A DNA stretch of 64,000 nt from NCBI RefSeq assembly GCF_013911645.1, contig NZ_JACESV010000004.1, positions 248,001 to 312,000 on the forward strand. Reading direction: 5' to 3'. This stretch comes from Allomuricauda sp. Lineage in GTDB: Bacteria > Bacteroidota > Bacteroidia > Flavobacteriales > Flavobacteriaceae. A model generated the notes under the pieces. The model ran no database searches. It was not told the origin of the DNA and was given only the letters and a program-made list of their open reading frames with translations. A program made the translations under genes and the position numbers. This document shows, in pieces, positions 15,162-25,252 of the stretch (the first letter of the stretch is position 1; every line of letters begins with the position of its first letter).

Positions 15162-18100
15162 TTACTTTAATTCCTTGATCCTGATATTTCGGAACCACAA
15201 TACGGAACCGTGCCCCAAAAAACCAATATGACCACTATCTCGCTGAAGTCCTGGATGATTCTGACCATCCGCTGTACCATTTTCAGAGGCTTTTTTAATA
15301 TCTGCATCAAGAATGACGTGATCATTAAGTATGATTTTGATGTGGTCGTCTTTTACCATGACTTCTTGGGAATTCCATTCGCCTACAGGGTTTAAAAAGC
15401 CTCTTTTTGCGGCCGCAATCCCATAAACTGAACCATGATACTGATAGGGCTTTAAATTGGCATAGATCGGTGCCGTATTGTCTAGAATTTGCAGCTCTTT
15501 CCCAACATAGGCTGCATCGCCCTCCAAAGGCGCATGAATTCCAAGACCATTGTTGGCTCCCGGAGTCAGTTTAAATTCAAATCGAAAAATAAAATCAGAA
15601 TACTCGTTGGCAGTATATAGGTTTCCGTGCCCCCCATGCTCCGGTTGAACCACCAACTCATTGTTTTCAACCGAATAATCTGTCTTGTTTCCAATCCAAT
15701 GATCTAGGTCCTTTCCATTAAAAAGGGATTGAAAGCCTTCTTTTTGCTCTTCAGAACTTAAAAGTTCATTGCCGGACTGAATTTCACGGACATAAACATT
15801 CCTAAAGCCTAAATCTTCGCCATGGGCTTGAAGCTCGATGGCCTCTTTTGCAAAAATGGCCCGGTCCCTATCCCAATAATTCTCCAAAACAACATTATCG
15901 GTAACCAATTTTCCGTTCAAATGAACAGTGACTCGCTCTCCGACCATCTTGATTCTAAAGGTGTTCCACTCGTTTATGGGATTATCGGCAACCACCAAAG
16001 GTTTACTTGTGTTTTCCTGGTTGTTGTACAATCCTCCACTGCCGACTTCTGCTCCCACATCGGTACGAGCAGTGTCCCAAATCTGGACTTGTGGGGTTCC
16101 CCTGAGGTAAATACCGCTATCTCCACCATGGGTTATTTTCCAATCCACCAGCATCTCAAAATCCCCATAATCCTTTATCGTACAGATGTTATTGTAGCCT
16201 TCCCCTTGAAAGCCAATGACCCCATCCTTTACAAACCAATCCTTTAACATTTGTGCATTTGCTTTTTCTTGGGCTTTTTTCAGGGCGCTTTTGGACATCC
16301 TATTTCTTTTGATGGGATTTTCGACCAAACCTTCCCAACCAGTCAGGTCCTTTCCATTGAATATGGATACAAACCCCCTTTCCTTGGACATTTTATCCAA
16401 AAACTCCTTAACATCAATCCTGAGATATTGACTATCGGGACCTGTTAAATTTGCCATGCTTTTTGATACGGCCTCTCGGACCACCTCCCCGCTTAAGCCA
16501 TTGTTGGCGCCTGGTGTTGGCAAGGCAATCTTGATCACAGCATTGGATGCCACAGCACTTAAGTCTGCATCATCCAAATAATCAGAAACAAAGACCAAGG
16601 ACAGGAATGTCTTCGCTGTTTGAGCTGCTTGTATCACTTGCTTCTTCTCTGCCAAGTTGCTACTGTACGGCATCAACTTTCGTATGAGCAACAGTTTTTG
16701 GTCATCGGGTTGGTCGGAAGTAGCAACTTTTTGCAAATATTTACCAAAAGCCAATTCCCTGATGTCTCCATTTGAATTGATTATGGCCTTGAACAAATAA
16801 GATAGGCTCTTATTACCTTTCCATGCCGAAAGTGCCTGTATTGCCGCCATTTTTTCCTTAATGCCTCCTGATTGCATTTGTTCCGATATCAGAGTCAATG
16901 CTTTTTGACCTCCTATCGCAGGAAGTATTGGAATCAATTTGGATTTATCTTCAAAATCTGCAAATACGCTATAAACATCCAAAGAACTATCCTTTTCAGT
17001 ATTGTTAAGAACTTTGATAATGGCCTGCTGCACGTAATTAATATTTGCTTCATCATCCACCTTAGAGAGCATTTCCATCAACTCCGATAGATTACTTTCC
17101 GTGGAAATGGATGGCATTGCCTTATAAATGTTCTTTTGTAAATCAGGGTTTGCTTTATCCAACAGCCTAGCAATCGCATCAAATTGATTTGTGGCATTTC
17201 GTTCAGCCAGTACATTTACCAATACGCCCTTGGCTTTTTGATTTTCAACACGGAATAATTCTTCTGCAATCAAAGGTGCATCGTCAACATCTACAATTTT
17301 CAGCAACGTATTTTCAATGGTTGCAAAAGTTGCATTGGTATTATCCCCTTGTAAGGTTTTAAAAAGCAGTGGCAATGCCTTGCTCTTTTCTTGAAAATCC
17401 AAAGCTCGTATCCCTGCCAACTTTAAGCTTTCATTGTCAGATTCGATGGCCTTTGTGATGCACTTATCCAGCACCTTGGGCTCTTGACGCTCTCGCAGTA
17501 TTTCCAGAAGCTGTATTTTTCCAATATCCTCTATTTTCTTGTATTGTTTAACCCATTTTGATACTTCTGTAGGTCTCATGTTCTGGCCCGCTGCCTTTAA
17601 CACGCTCCCCCTATAGGCATCATTGGGATGCTTTGCTTCCTTTAAAAGCGTTTTTGTCGCATTGTTACCCATTGAGGCCATTAGAAAGTCAATACCTGCT
17701 GCTCTAAAATTTAATTGGTTATCCTCTGTACAATTTTTCAATAGCGACCTGGCCATACGCTCTCCCAAGGAGAAATTTCCTTGTTCGATAAGTCTATTGC
17801 CATAATGGATATATGCTATAATGGCCCTAGTTTCACCCAATTGATACGCTTCGCTCTCAACTGCTTTGGAAAGAATGTCGTACGAGTCGGGTTGAGCTAT
17901 TTCTGCCAATGCCATCAGCGCTTTCTGCTTTAAAAAAGCATCAGACATGGGGTTGGATACCACTTCTACCAAGGTTTTTGATGCAGGGGCATAGCGTAAA
18001 CGCCCCAATGACTCAATAAATGCCGCTTTCCTTATTCCACCAACTGATTTGACTGCGGAATGAATCGCTTCTGCCGACCTCTGAGTGCCTAAAACGGTTA

Positions 18101-18554
18101 AAGTAGCCAATGCGGGTTCATATAGTTCTTTATCCGTTAGGTATTTGCCCAGTATTTTAACACTTGTGTCGGTTCCACAAAACGCCAAACGGTCTATAAA
18201 AAATGTTTTTACCTCGGTATTTTGCGCTTCCTCCAAAGCATCCAGCAGTGTGTTTTCAACCATACTCTCCCGGTGCTTGCCCGCATATACCGCCAAACTG
18301 TGAACTGCATACCTTGCTTGGGTATCGTTCCCTGTTCCCAAAGGAACAATTCGTTCGTTGAACTTTTGGATCCCTTCGGTCCCCAGTACCAACATTTCTT
18401 CCATTACCTTGTCCGAATGCTCTAAATCCTTAGTCGGAAACTGCGCCAATATATCCACTACTTTGGTTTCCAGGGTCCGATTGATTTGCCCTATAGAAAC
18501 CTGTAAAGCAAAGAGCAAAAAGAGCGTTGATACAATATATTTTATTGTTTTCAT
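15162..18554 (-). CDS. Exported HEAT-repeat protein with two DUF1080 (3-keto-disaccharide hydrolase-like) domains
   Basis: About 1130 aa from MKTIKYIVSTLFLLFALQVSIGQ, a signal peptide. The earlier in-frame start lacks a proper signal sequence and is rejected. Residues ~40-720 are helical HEAT-like repeats (recurring A-LAEIA, ALPLLFKTL, AAIQALSAW units). Two concanavalin-like DUF1080 domains follow: one from about residue 730 (GFVSIFNGKDLTGWEG) and one from about 940 (GFQSLFNGKDLDHWIG), both with the FNGKDL-W start and the YLRGTPQVQIWD or GIHAPLEGDAAYVGKELQILD core. Such domains are known from 3-keto-glycoside hydrolases. The next gene upstream is a Tat-exported Gfo/Idh/MocA oxidoreductase, the typical partner, so a periplasmic oxidise-then-cleave route for a glycoside is likely. 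Confidence 0.83.
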   Translation of the reverse strand: MKTIKYIVSTLFLLFALQVSIGQINRTLETKVVDILAQFPTKDLEHSDKVMEEMLVLGTEGIQKFNERIVPLGTGNDTQARYAVHSLAVYAGKHRESMVENTLLDALEEAQNTEVKTFFIDRLAFCGTDTSVKILGKYLTDKELYEPALATLTVLGTQRSAEAIHSAVKSVGGIRKAAFIESLGRLRYAPASKTLVEVVSNPMSDAFLKQKALMALAEIAQPDSYDILSKAVESEAYQLGETRAIIAYIHYGNRLIEQGNFSLGERMARSLLKNCTEDNQLNFRAAGIDFLMASMGNNATKTLLKEAKHPNDAYRGSVLKAAGQNMRPTEVSKWVKQYKKIEDIGKIQLLEILRERQEPKVLDKCITKAIESDNESLKLAGIRALDFQEKSKALPLLFKTLQGDNTNATFATIENTLLKIVDVDDAPLIAEELFRVENQKAKGVLVNVLAERNATNQFDAIARLLDKANPDLQKNIYKAMPSISTESNLSELMEMLSKVDDEANINYVQQAIIKVLNNTEKDSSLDVYSVFADFEDKSKLIPILPAIGGQKALTLISEQMQSGGIKEKMAAIQALSAWKGNKSLSYLFKAIINSNGDIRELAFGKYLQKVATSDQPDDQKLLLIRKLMPYSSNLAEKKQVIQAAQTAKTFLSLVFVSDYLDDADLSAVASNAVIKIALPTPGANNGLSGEVVREAVSKSMANLTGPDSQYLRIDVKEFLDKMSKERGFVSIFNGKDLTGWEGLVENPIKRNRMSKSALKKAQEKANAQMLKDWFVKDGVIGFQGEGYNNICTIKDYGDFEMLVDWKITHGGDSGIYLRGTPQVQIWDTARTDVGAEVGSGGLYNNQENTSKPLVVADNPINEWNTFRIKMVGERVTVHLNGKLVTDNVVLENYWDRDRAIFAKEAIELQAHGEDLGFRNVYVREIQSGNELLSSEEQKEGFQSLFNGKDLDHWIGNKTDYSVENNELVVQPEHGGHGNLYTANEYSDFIFRFEFKLTPGANNGLGIHAPLEGDAAYVGKELQILDNTAPIYANLKPYQYHGSVYGIAAAKRGFLNPVGEWNSQEVMVKDDHIKIILNDHVILDADIKKASENGTADGQNHPGLQRDSGHIGFLGHGSVLWFRNIRIKELK

Positions 18555-18667
18555 TTTTCCTGATTTTTTGACCAATGGACACTTCGTACATCGATTTGAT
18601 TTCGAAACGCAACACACGTTCCACTGGTATGTACTTTTATTGTTCTATTTAAAAATTAAGTGAATGA

Positions 18668-19936
18668 TTAATTGGCCCATGAGGTTCGCATGGGTTGGTC
18701 CAATAACCTATTGGCTTCCGGGTCGTTTACAAATTCTTGTTTGACCGGATCAAAATCGAGGTTTCTACCTAACCGAAGTGCCACTACGCCCATATTGACA
18801 ATAGTTGCGGAACGGTGTCCGTTCTCTTCGTTCAGTGCAAATTTTTGACGGGTTTTAACGGACTCTGAGAATGAAGTTATTTGTTCCTCGGGATTGGGAA
18901 GGGTATTGATCAAACCATCAATATTGGGAATGGTTGATTTGAACCCATTGAATATTTTGCCATCAGGTCCTTCAATATAGGCTGCATTCTTATCACGGTT
19001 TTCGCCGTCCAATATAATTTGACAACCGTCTGCATAGGTATACGTTATTCTTCGCCAAGTTCCAATGGCATCGTAATGCTGTTGCGGGGCATCCACCTCA
19101 ACTTTTACAGGGCTGGTATGATCCTTACCCAAAAAGTATTGAACAGGATCAATATAATGCTGGCCCATATCGCCCAATCCGCCGCCGTCATAATCCCAAT
19201 ATCCTCTAAAGGTGGAATGGACTCGATGTGGATTGTACGGTTTTTCGGGAGCTGGACCCAACCACATATTGTAGTCCAATTGTTCTGGAACTGATTGTGG
19301 TGCCAAATTCTCCTTTCCTACCCAATAGAACTTCCAATTAAATCCGGTAACTCCACTTATGGTTACTTTTAATGGCCATCCCAATGCACCACTGTCGACA
19401 ACTTTTTTTAGTTTTTTTACGGGTGTTCCCATTCCGTAAAAGTTATCCTTGAAACGAAACCAAGTATTCAGCCTAAACATTTTACCATGGACCTTCATGG
19501 CTTCAACAACACGCTTACCCTCGCCAATGGTCCTTGTCATTGGTTTTTCGCACCAGACATCCTTGCCTGCTTCTGCGGCCATAATGGACATGAGTCCGTG
19601 CCAGTGCGGAGGGGTCGCAATGTGAACAATATCAATATCCGGTCTCTCCAGGACTTCCCTAAAATCTCGGTATCCCCTTACATCGGGGCCAACTTTTTTA
19701 AGTGTAGCGGCCAAGTGTTTTCCATCTGCATCACAAATGGCCAATAATTTGGTTCCTTCATAGGTTAAGTGACCCTGTCCCATACCGCCAACACCTATCA
19801 CCGCTTTGGTAAGCTGGTCACTGGGAGGAATAAAGTTGGGGCCTCCCAATACATGACGTGGGATGATACTTATCCCGGCACCCGCTATCAAGGACTTTTT
19901 TACGAACCCCCTTCTACTGTTTATTTCTTTTTTCAT
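18668..19936 (-). CDS. Tat-exported Gfo/Idh/MocA-family oxidoreductase
   Basis: A 422-aa NAD(P)-type sugar oxidoreductase. The N-terminus MKKEINSRRGFVKKSLIAGAGISIIP has the twin-arginine motif SRRGFVKK, so it folds with its cofactor before export. The Rossmann part shows KAVIGVGGMGQGH, CDADG and then HIATPPHWHG and EKPMTRTIGEGKRVVEAM (the conserved EKP lysine). The C-terminal part carries GLGDMGQHYIDPVQYF. Related exported enzymes oxidise C3 of sugars in glycosides. It sits 113 bases upstream of the DUF1080 protein on the same strand and is probably cotranscribed with it. The substrate is unknown. Confidence 0.88.
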   Translation of the reverse strand: MKKEINSRRGFVKKSLIAGAGISIIPRHVLGGPNFIPPSDQLTKAVIGVGGMGQGHLTYEGTKLLAICDADGKHLAATLKKVGPDVRGYRDFREVLERPDIDIVHIATPPHWHGLMSIMAAEAGKDVWCEKPMTRTIGEGKRVVEAMKVHGKMFRLNTWFRFKDNFYGMGTPVKKLKKVVDSGALGWPLKVTISGVTGFNWKFYWVGKENLAPQSVPEQLDYNMWLGPAPEKPYNPHRVHSTFRGYWDYDGGGLGDMGQHYIDPVQYFLGKDHTSPVKVEVDAPQQHYDAIGTWRRITYTYADGCQIILDGENRDKNAAYIEGPDGKIFNGFKSTIPNIDGLINTLPNPEEQITSFSESVKTRQKFALNEENGHRSATIVNMGVVALRLGRNLDFDPVKQEFVNDPEANRLLDQPMRTSWAN

Positions 19937-20091
19937 TTGGTATGCTTTGAATTGATTATTTCCAACTATCTGATTGAATGATGATGATGCAAATAAAAAA
20001 GCATGGGCATAAAAAAAGGGGTACTAAATGGGGTAATGAATAAAAAAATGTTGTTTTTTTCAGGGTTTTATCTCCATAAGACAGGGATAAG

Positions 20092-22419
20092 CTATTGTTG
20101 GGAAGAAATCATTTCCTCAAAAGAAACTTCGTAGGCCTCCCCGTAGAGATTTTCATATTGCTTTTTAAAATTATGGCAAGCTTGATGTGCCAAACTAAGC
20201 TTTCCTTGTTCGATGAGTACATTGAGTTTTATCTTTAATGCATGCTCATTAAGGTCATCATATAGACAAATGACCTCTGCCAAATCGAGCATAGTATCCA
20301 AATGAGTCCCAATCATCGGATTTTTACTGATCTGGATAAATTGTTCCACAATCCGGTTGCTGAACCTTTCAATAAATGGGTCCAGCCAAGGAGCACTTGT
20401 ATTGGCAAACAATCTTCCTTTCTTAACAATGGGAATCAATTTTCGGAGTTCGATTTCAAGTTGTCCATCCGAACAATCTTTGCTCGTCAAGAATTCCAGA
20501 TATTGCAGTGCCATGGAATAATCCGAATAACAGTTCTCGCCCATTTGCAATATCCAATGTTTGTCCTTGAAAACTACCTCAAGGTTTGGGCATGTGCCCA
20601 ACAACTGCCTCAAATTTTGAATTGTTGTCCCTCTTGTATTTTTAGCGCTTGCCACACTTTTACCCGGCCATAACAATTCGGTAAGACGCTTGGTGTCCAC
20701 CCCTTTTTTATCTCCTTGGCTATGCAAAAAAATAATCATGAACATTTTTTTCTGGAGCGGGGAAAGTTTTTTTGCAACATCCAAACCATACATATCAATA
20801 ATCTGCAAAGGACCAAAACATAATATTTGAGTGGAATGCTTCCCATCTACTTTCGGGTCCTTAGGCTTTATTTCGCTTGGTGTGCTTTTTGTTACCTTCG
20901 TCATCCAATACTTGAATACTGCATATCCTCCGCCAAACAAGAGGGATAATCCCAAAACATACATCCAAATATGTGTATTCCTTTTCAAGACTTTTGTTTG
21001 ATCATAATGAGCCTTGATTTCCGAATCATTCAATTCTCTCCCCCATATTTTTATCTCCCGTATGTAGCCTTCAAAAAATTCTTCCCACAGATTACTGGCA
21101 ATAAGTATGTTGTAATTTGATATTTCATATTCAGAAATCAGCTCTACACTATCTGTGCGTTCCCCATTGATATAGAAAAAAAGTGTATTCTCTATTTTGG
21201 AATGAACCAGTGCCACATGGGACCATTCATTTAAGGGAATAGGTGAAGAAGTTGACACATAATCCTTGATACCTGCCATTGTGAACGTTAAAAAGCCATT
21301 GTGAATTTTGAACACAAAGTTGTCTCCCTTTCCAAGAATACTATTGTTTTGACCCAGCTTAGTCGGTTTTATCCACGCATTAATAGTAAAATTCCCCTTT
21401 AATGATGATTTACTGGATATTCCCACATCAACATAGGCTCCATCTTCAAAGTAACTGACCTGTCCATATAACGAATCCTTCCTTACTCTTACATCATTTG
21501 AGATTAATCCCTTCGAATTTTTCGCCAATATATCGGCAACCTCATCCTTAAATTCAAAATGGTGGGAAAGTCCATATTCAGCATCCAATGGGAAACCAAC
21601 AAATTCCTTCCTGTTGTTCAGGTTTTCCGGACTAGTGTAGATAATGTCCGGGGAAAAATGGAAACCTGGCTTATAGGGTACCAATATGGGGGGCGATAAA
21701 ATGTCCAGTACGGGATAACTAAAATACCCTCCTATCTGGACTTCTCCATAATCTTTGAAGCTGACCCCATCCAACAATCCTTTTTCCGTTTGAACAACCC
21801 CGAATATTTTTGGCTTGGAGTTTAATTGACGCACCAAACTGTATAGATGTTCAAAAGACGCTTCGGCTTTGATGAAATTCGGCATTTTCCCTAAATCTTG
21901 CCAAACCTCAATTAATTTTGAAAACGTGGGAGTATTTCCATGGTCAACTTGTATGCTTAAAAGTTCCTTGTCGCTTGATTTTTTAACCAGATCAATGGTC
22001 TCTTGCGAGCCAAGTTCCAATGTGTACATATCCGAATCAGCTACCCAGATCACGGAGAGGTTTTCAGGAATTTTTGAAATCGAGCCCTCTTGTCCCAACA
22101 CTACTAATTGATTGCCGTAATGGGCATATTGGTCAAGAAAATTGGTGTTTTCCACTTTATTTTGTGAAGGAATCACTGCCCATGTTACATTATCGGTCAA
22201 ATTCCGAAACATCAACGAATCTAAGCTAGTTTTATTGAGGTCTATTAAGATATGAGAAGTTGTGCGGAGATGGTGTTTATCGCTTTCTGAAAGTGAAGAG
22301 TATGTTTGGGAATATGAGGAATCAACCCCAATAAAAAGTATCCAAAAAAAATAAACGTACCATACGGAAGTATGCTTACATTGACTAAGAAAATTATACG
22401 CTATAAAGCTCTTGGCCAT
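20092..22419 (-). CDS. Membrane-spanning regulator: extracytoplasmic LamG-like sensor plus SARP-like DNA-binding domain
   Basis: A 775-aa protein. An N-terminal hydrophobic signal/anchor ends near SSYSQ (residue ~38). Residues ~40-320 are an uncharacterised periplasmic part; ~323-475 form a LamG/concanavalin-like domain (YFEDGAYVDVG, FTINAWIKPTKLG, EWSHVALVHS, YINGERTDS, GYIREIKIWGREL). A membrane helix (MYVLGLSLLFGGGYAVF) lies near 486-506. The cytoplasmic part, ~540-620, is an OmpR/SARP-type winged helix (CFGPLQIIDMYGL, KRLTELLWPGKS, TTIQNLRQLLG), followed by a BTAD-like helical region. It probably senses a glycan and controls the adjacent uptake genes directly, without a kinase. It is transcribed towards the oxidoreductase gene. 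Confidence 0.78.
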   Translation of the reverse strand: MAKSFIAYNFLSQCKHTSVWYVYFFWILFIGVDSSYSQTYSSLSESDKHHLRTTSHILIDLNKTSLDSLMFRNLTDNVTWAVIPSQNKVENTNFLDQYAHYGNQLVVLGQEGSISKIPENLSVIWVADSDMYTLELGSQETIDLVKKSSDKELLSIQVDHGNTPTFSKLIEVWQDLGKMPNFIKAEASFEHLYSLVRQLNSKPKIFGVVQTEKGLLDGVSFKDYGEVQIGGYFSYPVLDILSPPILVPYKPGFHFSPDIIYTSPENLNNRKEFVGFPLDAEYGLSHHFEFKDEVADILAKNSKGLISNDVRVRKDSLYGQVSYFEDGAYVDVGISSKSSLKGNFTINAWIKPTKLGQNNSILGKGDNFVFKIHNGFLTFTMAGIKDYVSTSSPIPLNEWSHVALVHSKIENTLFFYINGERTDSVELISEYEISNYNILIASNLWEEFFEGYIREIKIWGRELNDSEIKAHYDQTKVLKRNTHIWMYVLGLSLLFGGGYAVFKYWMTKVTKSTPSEIKPKDPKVDGKHSTQILCFGPLQIIDMYGLDVAKKLSPLQKKMFMIIFLHSQGDKKGVDTKRLTELLWPGKSVASAKNTRGTTIQNLRQLLGTCPNLEVVFKDKHWILQMGENCYSDYSMALQYLEFLTSKDCSDGQLEIELRKLIPIVKKGRLFANTSAPWLDPFIERFSNRIVEQFIQISKNPMIGTHLDTMLDLAEVICLYDDLNEHALKIKLNVLIEQGKLSLAHQACHNFKKQYENLYGEAYEVSFEEMISSQQ

Positions 22420-22560
22420 AACAGCACAATGTATATAATTTAAAGTTGATTTCTAGTTTTCCAATACTTGAACAATATTAGTCATAAAAAACCTTTTACG
22501 CTACCCCACTTTAATGCAATTGGCATACCATATGCAAGATATGATTTTGACGTGTACACA

Positions 22561-24018
22561 TTATTGCCTTACTTTATTGGTAGTCTCGGCTGTCTCTAAT
22601 CCTTCCCCTCTCCAATGTTCTTCAATTTCTTCAAGGGTTTTTGCTTTGGTTTCGGGTATCATTTTATGGAAGAAAACTGTTGCTGTAAAACAAAATCCTG
22701 CAAAAACAAAGAATCCGGAATTCATTCCAATGACCGAAACAAACCAAGGGAACAAAAACGCAGTTACAAAATTGGCGCCCCAATTAGCGAAAGTTACTAT
22801 GGACATGGCGCGCCCCCTAATTCGAGTAGGGTAAAGTTCCCCCAACAAAACCCATATTACCGCGTTGATAGAAAATGCTAAGCTTGCCATATAGATGCAT
22901 AACATAACCACAATCCAAATACTGGAAATAGATGGTATCGAAAAGAACACTCCGATTACAATCAAGGATATACATACTGATAACATTCCCCATATCAACA
23001 ATGGCCTACGTCCCCAACTATCTATTTTCCAAAGGGCCAAGGCCGTAAAAACGAGGTTGATAAGTCCAATGGCCACTTGAAACTTCAAAGCTCCGTCGAA
23101 GTTCAGGCCTGCATCCCTAAGTATGTCGGGGCCATAATAAACAATAATGTTCACGCCGCTAAACTGACCAAATATCGAAAGTCCCAATCCTGCGATCAAG
23201 GCTTTTTTGAAACCGGGCTTGGCCAGTTCTTTCAATGAGCCGCCTTTTTTGGACAAGGCTGCCAGAATGTTTTTCAATTCGGTATTTGCCTTTGGTTTTC
23301 CATTTATCCTCTCCAAAATTCTCAAGGCTACATTGGTATTTCCTTCCTTGACCAACCATCTCGGACTTTCAGGAATTGTCCATAATAATAGGAAAAACAA
23401 GAGAGCGGGCACCATTTCAGTTCCGAACATGGCCCTCCAGACTTCCGATACCATGATCCTGTAGAAGATTCCAGAACCTCCAAAACCATCTGTATTGGCC
23501 TGGGCATAGTTCAACACTCCCCAATTGGAGAAGTAGGCCAATAATATGCCGATTACTATTGACATTTGGTACAAGGCCACTAAACGCCCACGTATATTAG
23601 CTGGAGAAAACTCGGAAATATACAATGGTGCCAAGACCGAAGCAATCCCAATTCCGAAACCGCCAACGAGCCTTGCAGCTATCAACAAACTGAATGAAGA
23701 TGGCAAAGCAGACCCCAGTGCAGAAAGAAAGAAAAGTACCGCGGAAACAATTAGTATGGACTTACGCCCATACCTGTCTCCAAGTGAACCAGCGATCATG
23801 GAGCCGATAATCGCTCCAATCAACGCAGAGCTTCCAAACCACCCCACTTCCATTTTATCCAACTCAAACTGGGCCTCGACCATACTTATGGTCCCTGAAA
23901 TTACAGCAGTGTCAAAGCCAAACAAAACACCTCCCAAGGAGGCCACCACGCAGACCTGTGCCACTAAAAATGGACTGCCTGTTGGCGCTTCCTTTACTTT
24001 ACTATTGAAATCAGTCAT
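22561..24018 (-). CDS. MFS sugar porter (SP family)
   Basis: A 485-aa, 12-helix inner-membrane transporter. Sugar-porter signatures are complete: GGVLFGFDTAVISG in helix 1, GDRYGRKS after helix 2, APLYISEFSPANIRGRL near helix 4-5, PESPRWLVKEG at the end of the first half, DSWGRRPLL and GELYPTRIRGRAMS in the second half, and a PETKAKTLEEIE tail. It imports monosaccharides or disaccharides, probably by proton symport. The ATG at 24018 overlaps the epimerase stop by 8 bases, so the two are translationally coupled; the longer frame upstream reads within the epimerase gene. Confidence 0.93.
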   Translation of the reverse strand: MTDFNSKVKEAPTGSPFLVAQVCVVASLGGVLFGFDTAVISGTISMVEAQFELDKMEVGWFGSSALIGAIIGSMIAGSLGDRYGRKSILIVSAVLFFLSALGSALPSSFSLLIAARLVGGFGIGIASVLAPLYISEFSPANIRGRLVALYQMSIVIGILLAYFSNWGVLNYAQANTDGFGGSGIFYRIMVSEVWRAMFGTEMVPALLFFLLLWTIPESPRWLVKEGNTNVALRILERINGKPKANTELKNILAALSKKGGSLKELAKPGFKKALIAGLGLSIFGQFSGVNIIVYYGPDILRDAGLNFDGALKFQVAIGLINLVFTALALWKIDSWGRRPLLIWGMLSVCISLIVIGVFFSIPSISSIWIVVMLCIYMASLAFSINAVIWVLLGELYPTRIRGRAMSIVTFANWGANFVTAFLFPWFVSVIGMNSGFFVFAGFCFTATVFFHKMIPETKAKTLEEIEEHWRGEGLETAETTNKVRQ

Positions 24019-25228
24019 TTTCTTCAGCTGATTTAATGGTAAGTTCCAATAATTGGTGACACCTGAAGAGTATCCTCGGTATATGGAAAAAGCCTTTCCA
24101 TCCGTTGGCTTTTGTTGACCAAACTGGACTTCCATCGCGATTTAAATAGCCATACCACTCGCCATGCTCCCTATCTGGGAAATGGGCAAAGGTATATTGA
24201 TGTACTTTTTGGTACCATGCTTTGATGTCTTCCCTACCCGTATGAAGCCATGCCAGCAACAAAGCATACAATGCCTCTCCATGTGGCCACCATAGCTTCA
24301 AGTCCGCTTCCAGTTCATGGGTTGGGGTCCAATCGATATTGGTCAGGTAACGAATACCTCCAAACTCTTTGTCCCATCCATGTTCCAATGATGCCAAAAT
24401 AATAGCTATTGCTTCGTTAATCCATTCTTTTTCATTCCGTTCGATACCAATTTCCATAATCATCCATGCACTTTCAATAGCATGTCCTGGATGAAAAAGC
24501 CGACCTTCGGGAATATCCAACATAGTGGAACCGTCCATTCCCACATTTTCCAACAAATACCCTTCATTCGGCTTCCAATGCCTATTCAATATGGACTCGA
24601 TGGATAAAGTAATGTCATCATCAAATCGCTTTAAGGGCCAAATATCCTTGAACACCTTGGCCACGGTTATTCGGCACATATCATGGGAGTGCAAATGGAA
24701 TTTCCTGTTGAGCGGATAGCCCAACATGGGTGTATCCGATGGCTTTCCCAGTCTCGACGCTAAGAAATCGTACATCTTAAATGCACGCTGTTTTAAGCCA
24801 TCATCTTTACTGAGTGCTGCATATTCGGCCAATGCAATAGCCCCAAAAACTTCGGTATACAAACTCAATACAGAAGAAACGGGCTTGCCAACGTTGTTCA
24901 ATCTGAAGTGCATTTTCCCATTTTCGCCAAATGCATTGGATATCATAAAGTCCAATCCATGTTTAGCGATGTTTTTCCATTCTTCCCTTTTTTCAAACCT
25001 ATTGTACAAATGACTGAACATCCATATTTGTCTGCCCGTCATCCACATATCCTTGTCATCGGAATAGCGATTACCATCCTGCGCCAAGCGGGTATAGTAC
25101 CCTCCGTTCTTTTTATCAACGGAATGGGTTTCCCACCAAGGAACAAGGTCATCAAAAAGTGCAGAACGATACACCTCCTTCAATTGATGCAAGCTCTCTG
25201 TTATGTTTTTTTCGCTTTCCAAGCTCAT
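24011..25228 (-). CDS. AGE-family (N-acylglucosamine 2-epimerase-like) sugar epimerase
   Basis: A 405-aa cytosolic (alpha/alpha)6-barrel protein with the AGE pattern: WWETHSVDKKNGGYYTRL near the N-terminus, TGRQIWMFSHLYN, then FHPGHAIESAWMIMEIG (catalytic-histidine region), WWPHGEALYALLLAW and the C-terminal KANGWKGFFHIPR. Family members epimerise C2 of N-acylglucosamine, cellobiose or mannobiose. The length, about 400 aa, leaves all three open. It is coupled to the sugar porter downstream, so it probably acts on the imported sugar. A sialic-acid role is possible but no aldolase is present in the window. Confidence 0.87.
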   Translation of the reverse strand: MSLESEKNITESLHQLKEVYRSALFDDLVPWWETHSVDKKNGGYYTRLAQDGNRYSDDKDMWMTGRQIWMFSHLYNRFEKREEWKNIAKHGLDFMISNAFGENGKMHFRLNNVGKPVSSVLSLYTEVFGAIALAEYAALSKDDGLKQRAFKMYDFLASRLGKPSDTPMLGYPLNRKFHLHSHDMCRITVAKVFKDIWPLKRFDDDITLSIESILNRHWKPNEGYLLENVGMDGSTMLDIPEGRLFHPGHAIESAWMIMEIGIERNEKEWINEAIAIILASLEHGWDKEFGGIRYLTNIDWTPTHELEADLKLWWPHGEALYALLLAWLHTGREDIKAWYQKVHQYTFAHFPDREHGEWYGYLNRDGSPVWSTKANGWKGFFHIPRILFRCHQLLELTIKSAEEND

Positions 25229-25252
25229 TTTTCTTTTGTTTGGTTGCTTTAT

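Noticed and set aside
15016..15198. 60-codon minus-strand frame below the HEAT-DUF1080 gene
   Set aside because: It begins inside that gene in another frame and reads through the terminator hairpin at 15025-15053.
22561..25228. Reading the porter and epimerase as a sialic-acid (nanT-nanE) pair
   Set aside because: The porter has sugar-porter rather than NanT signatures, and there is no aldolase or sialidase in the window; cellobiose or mannobiose epimerisation is equally possible.
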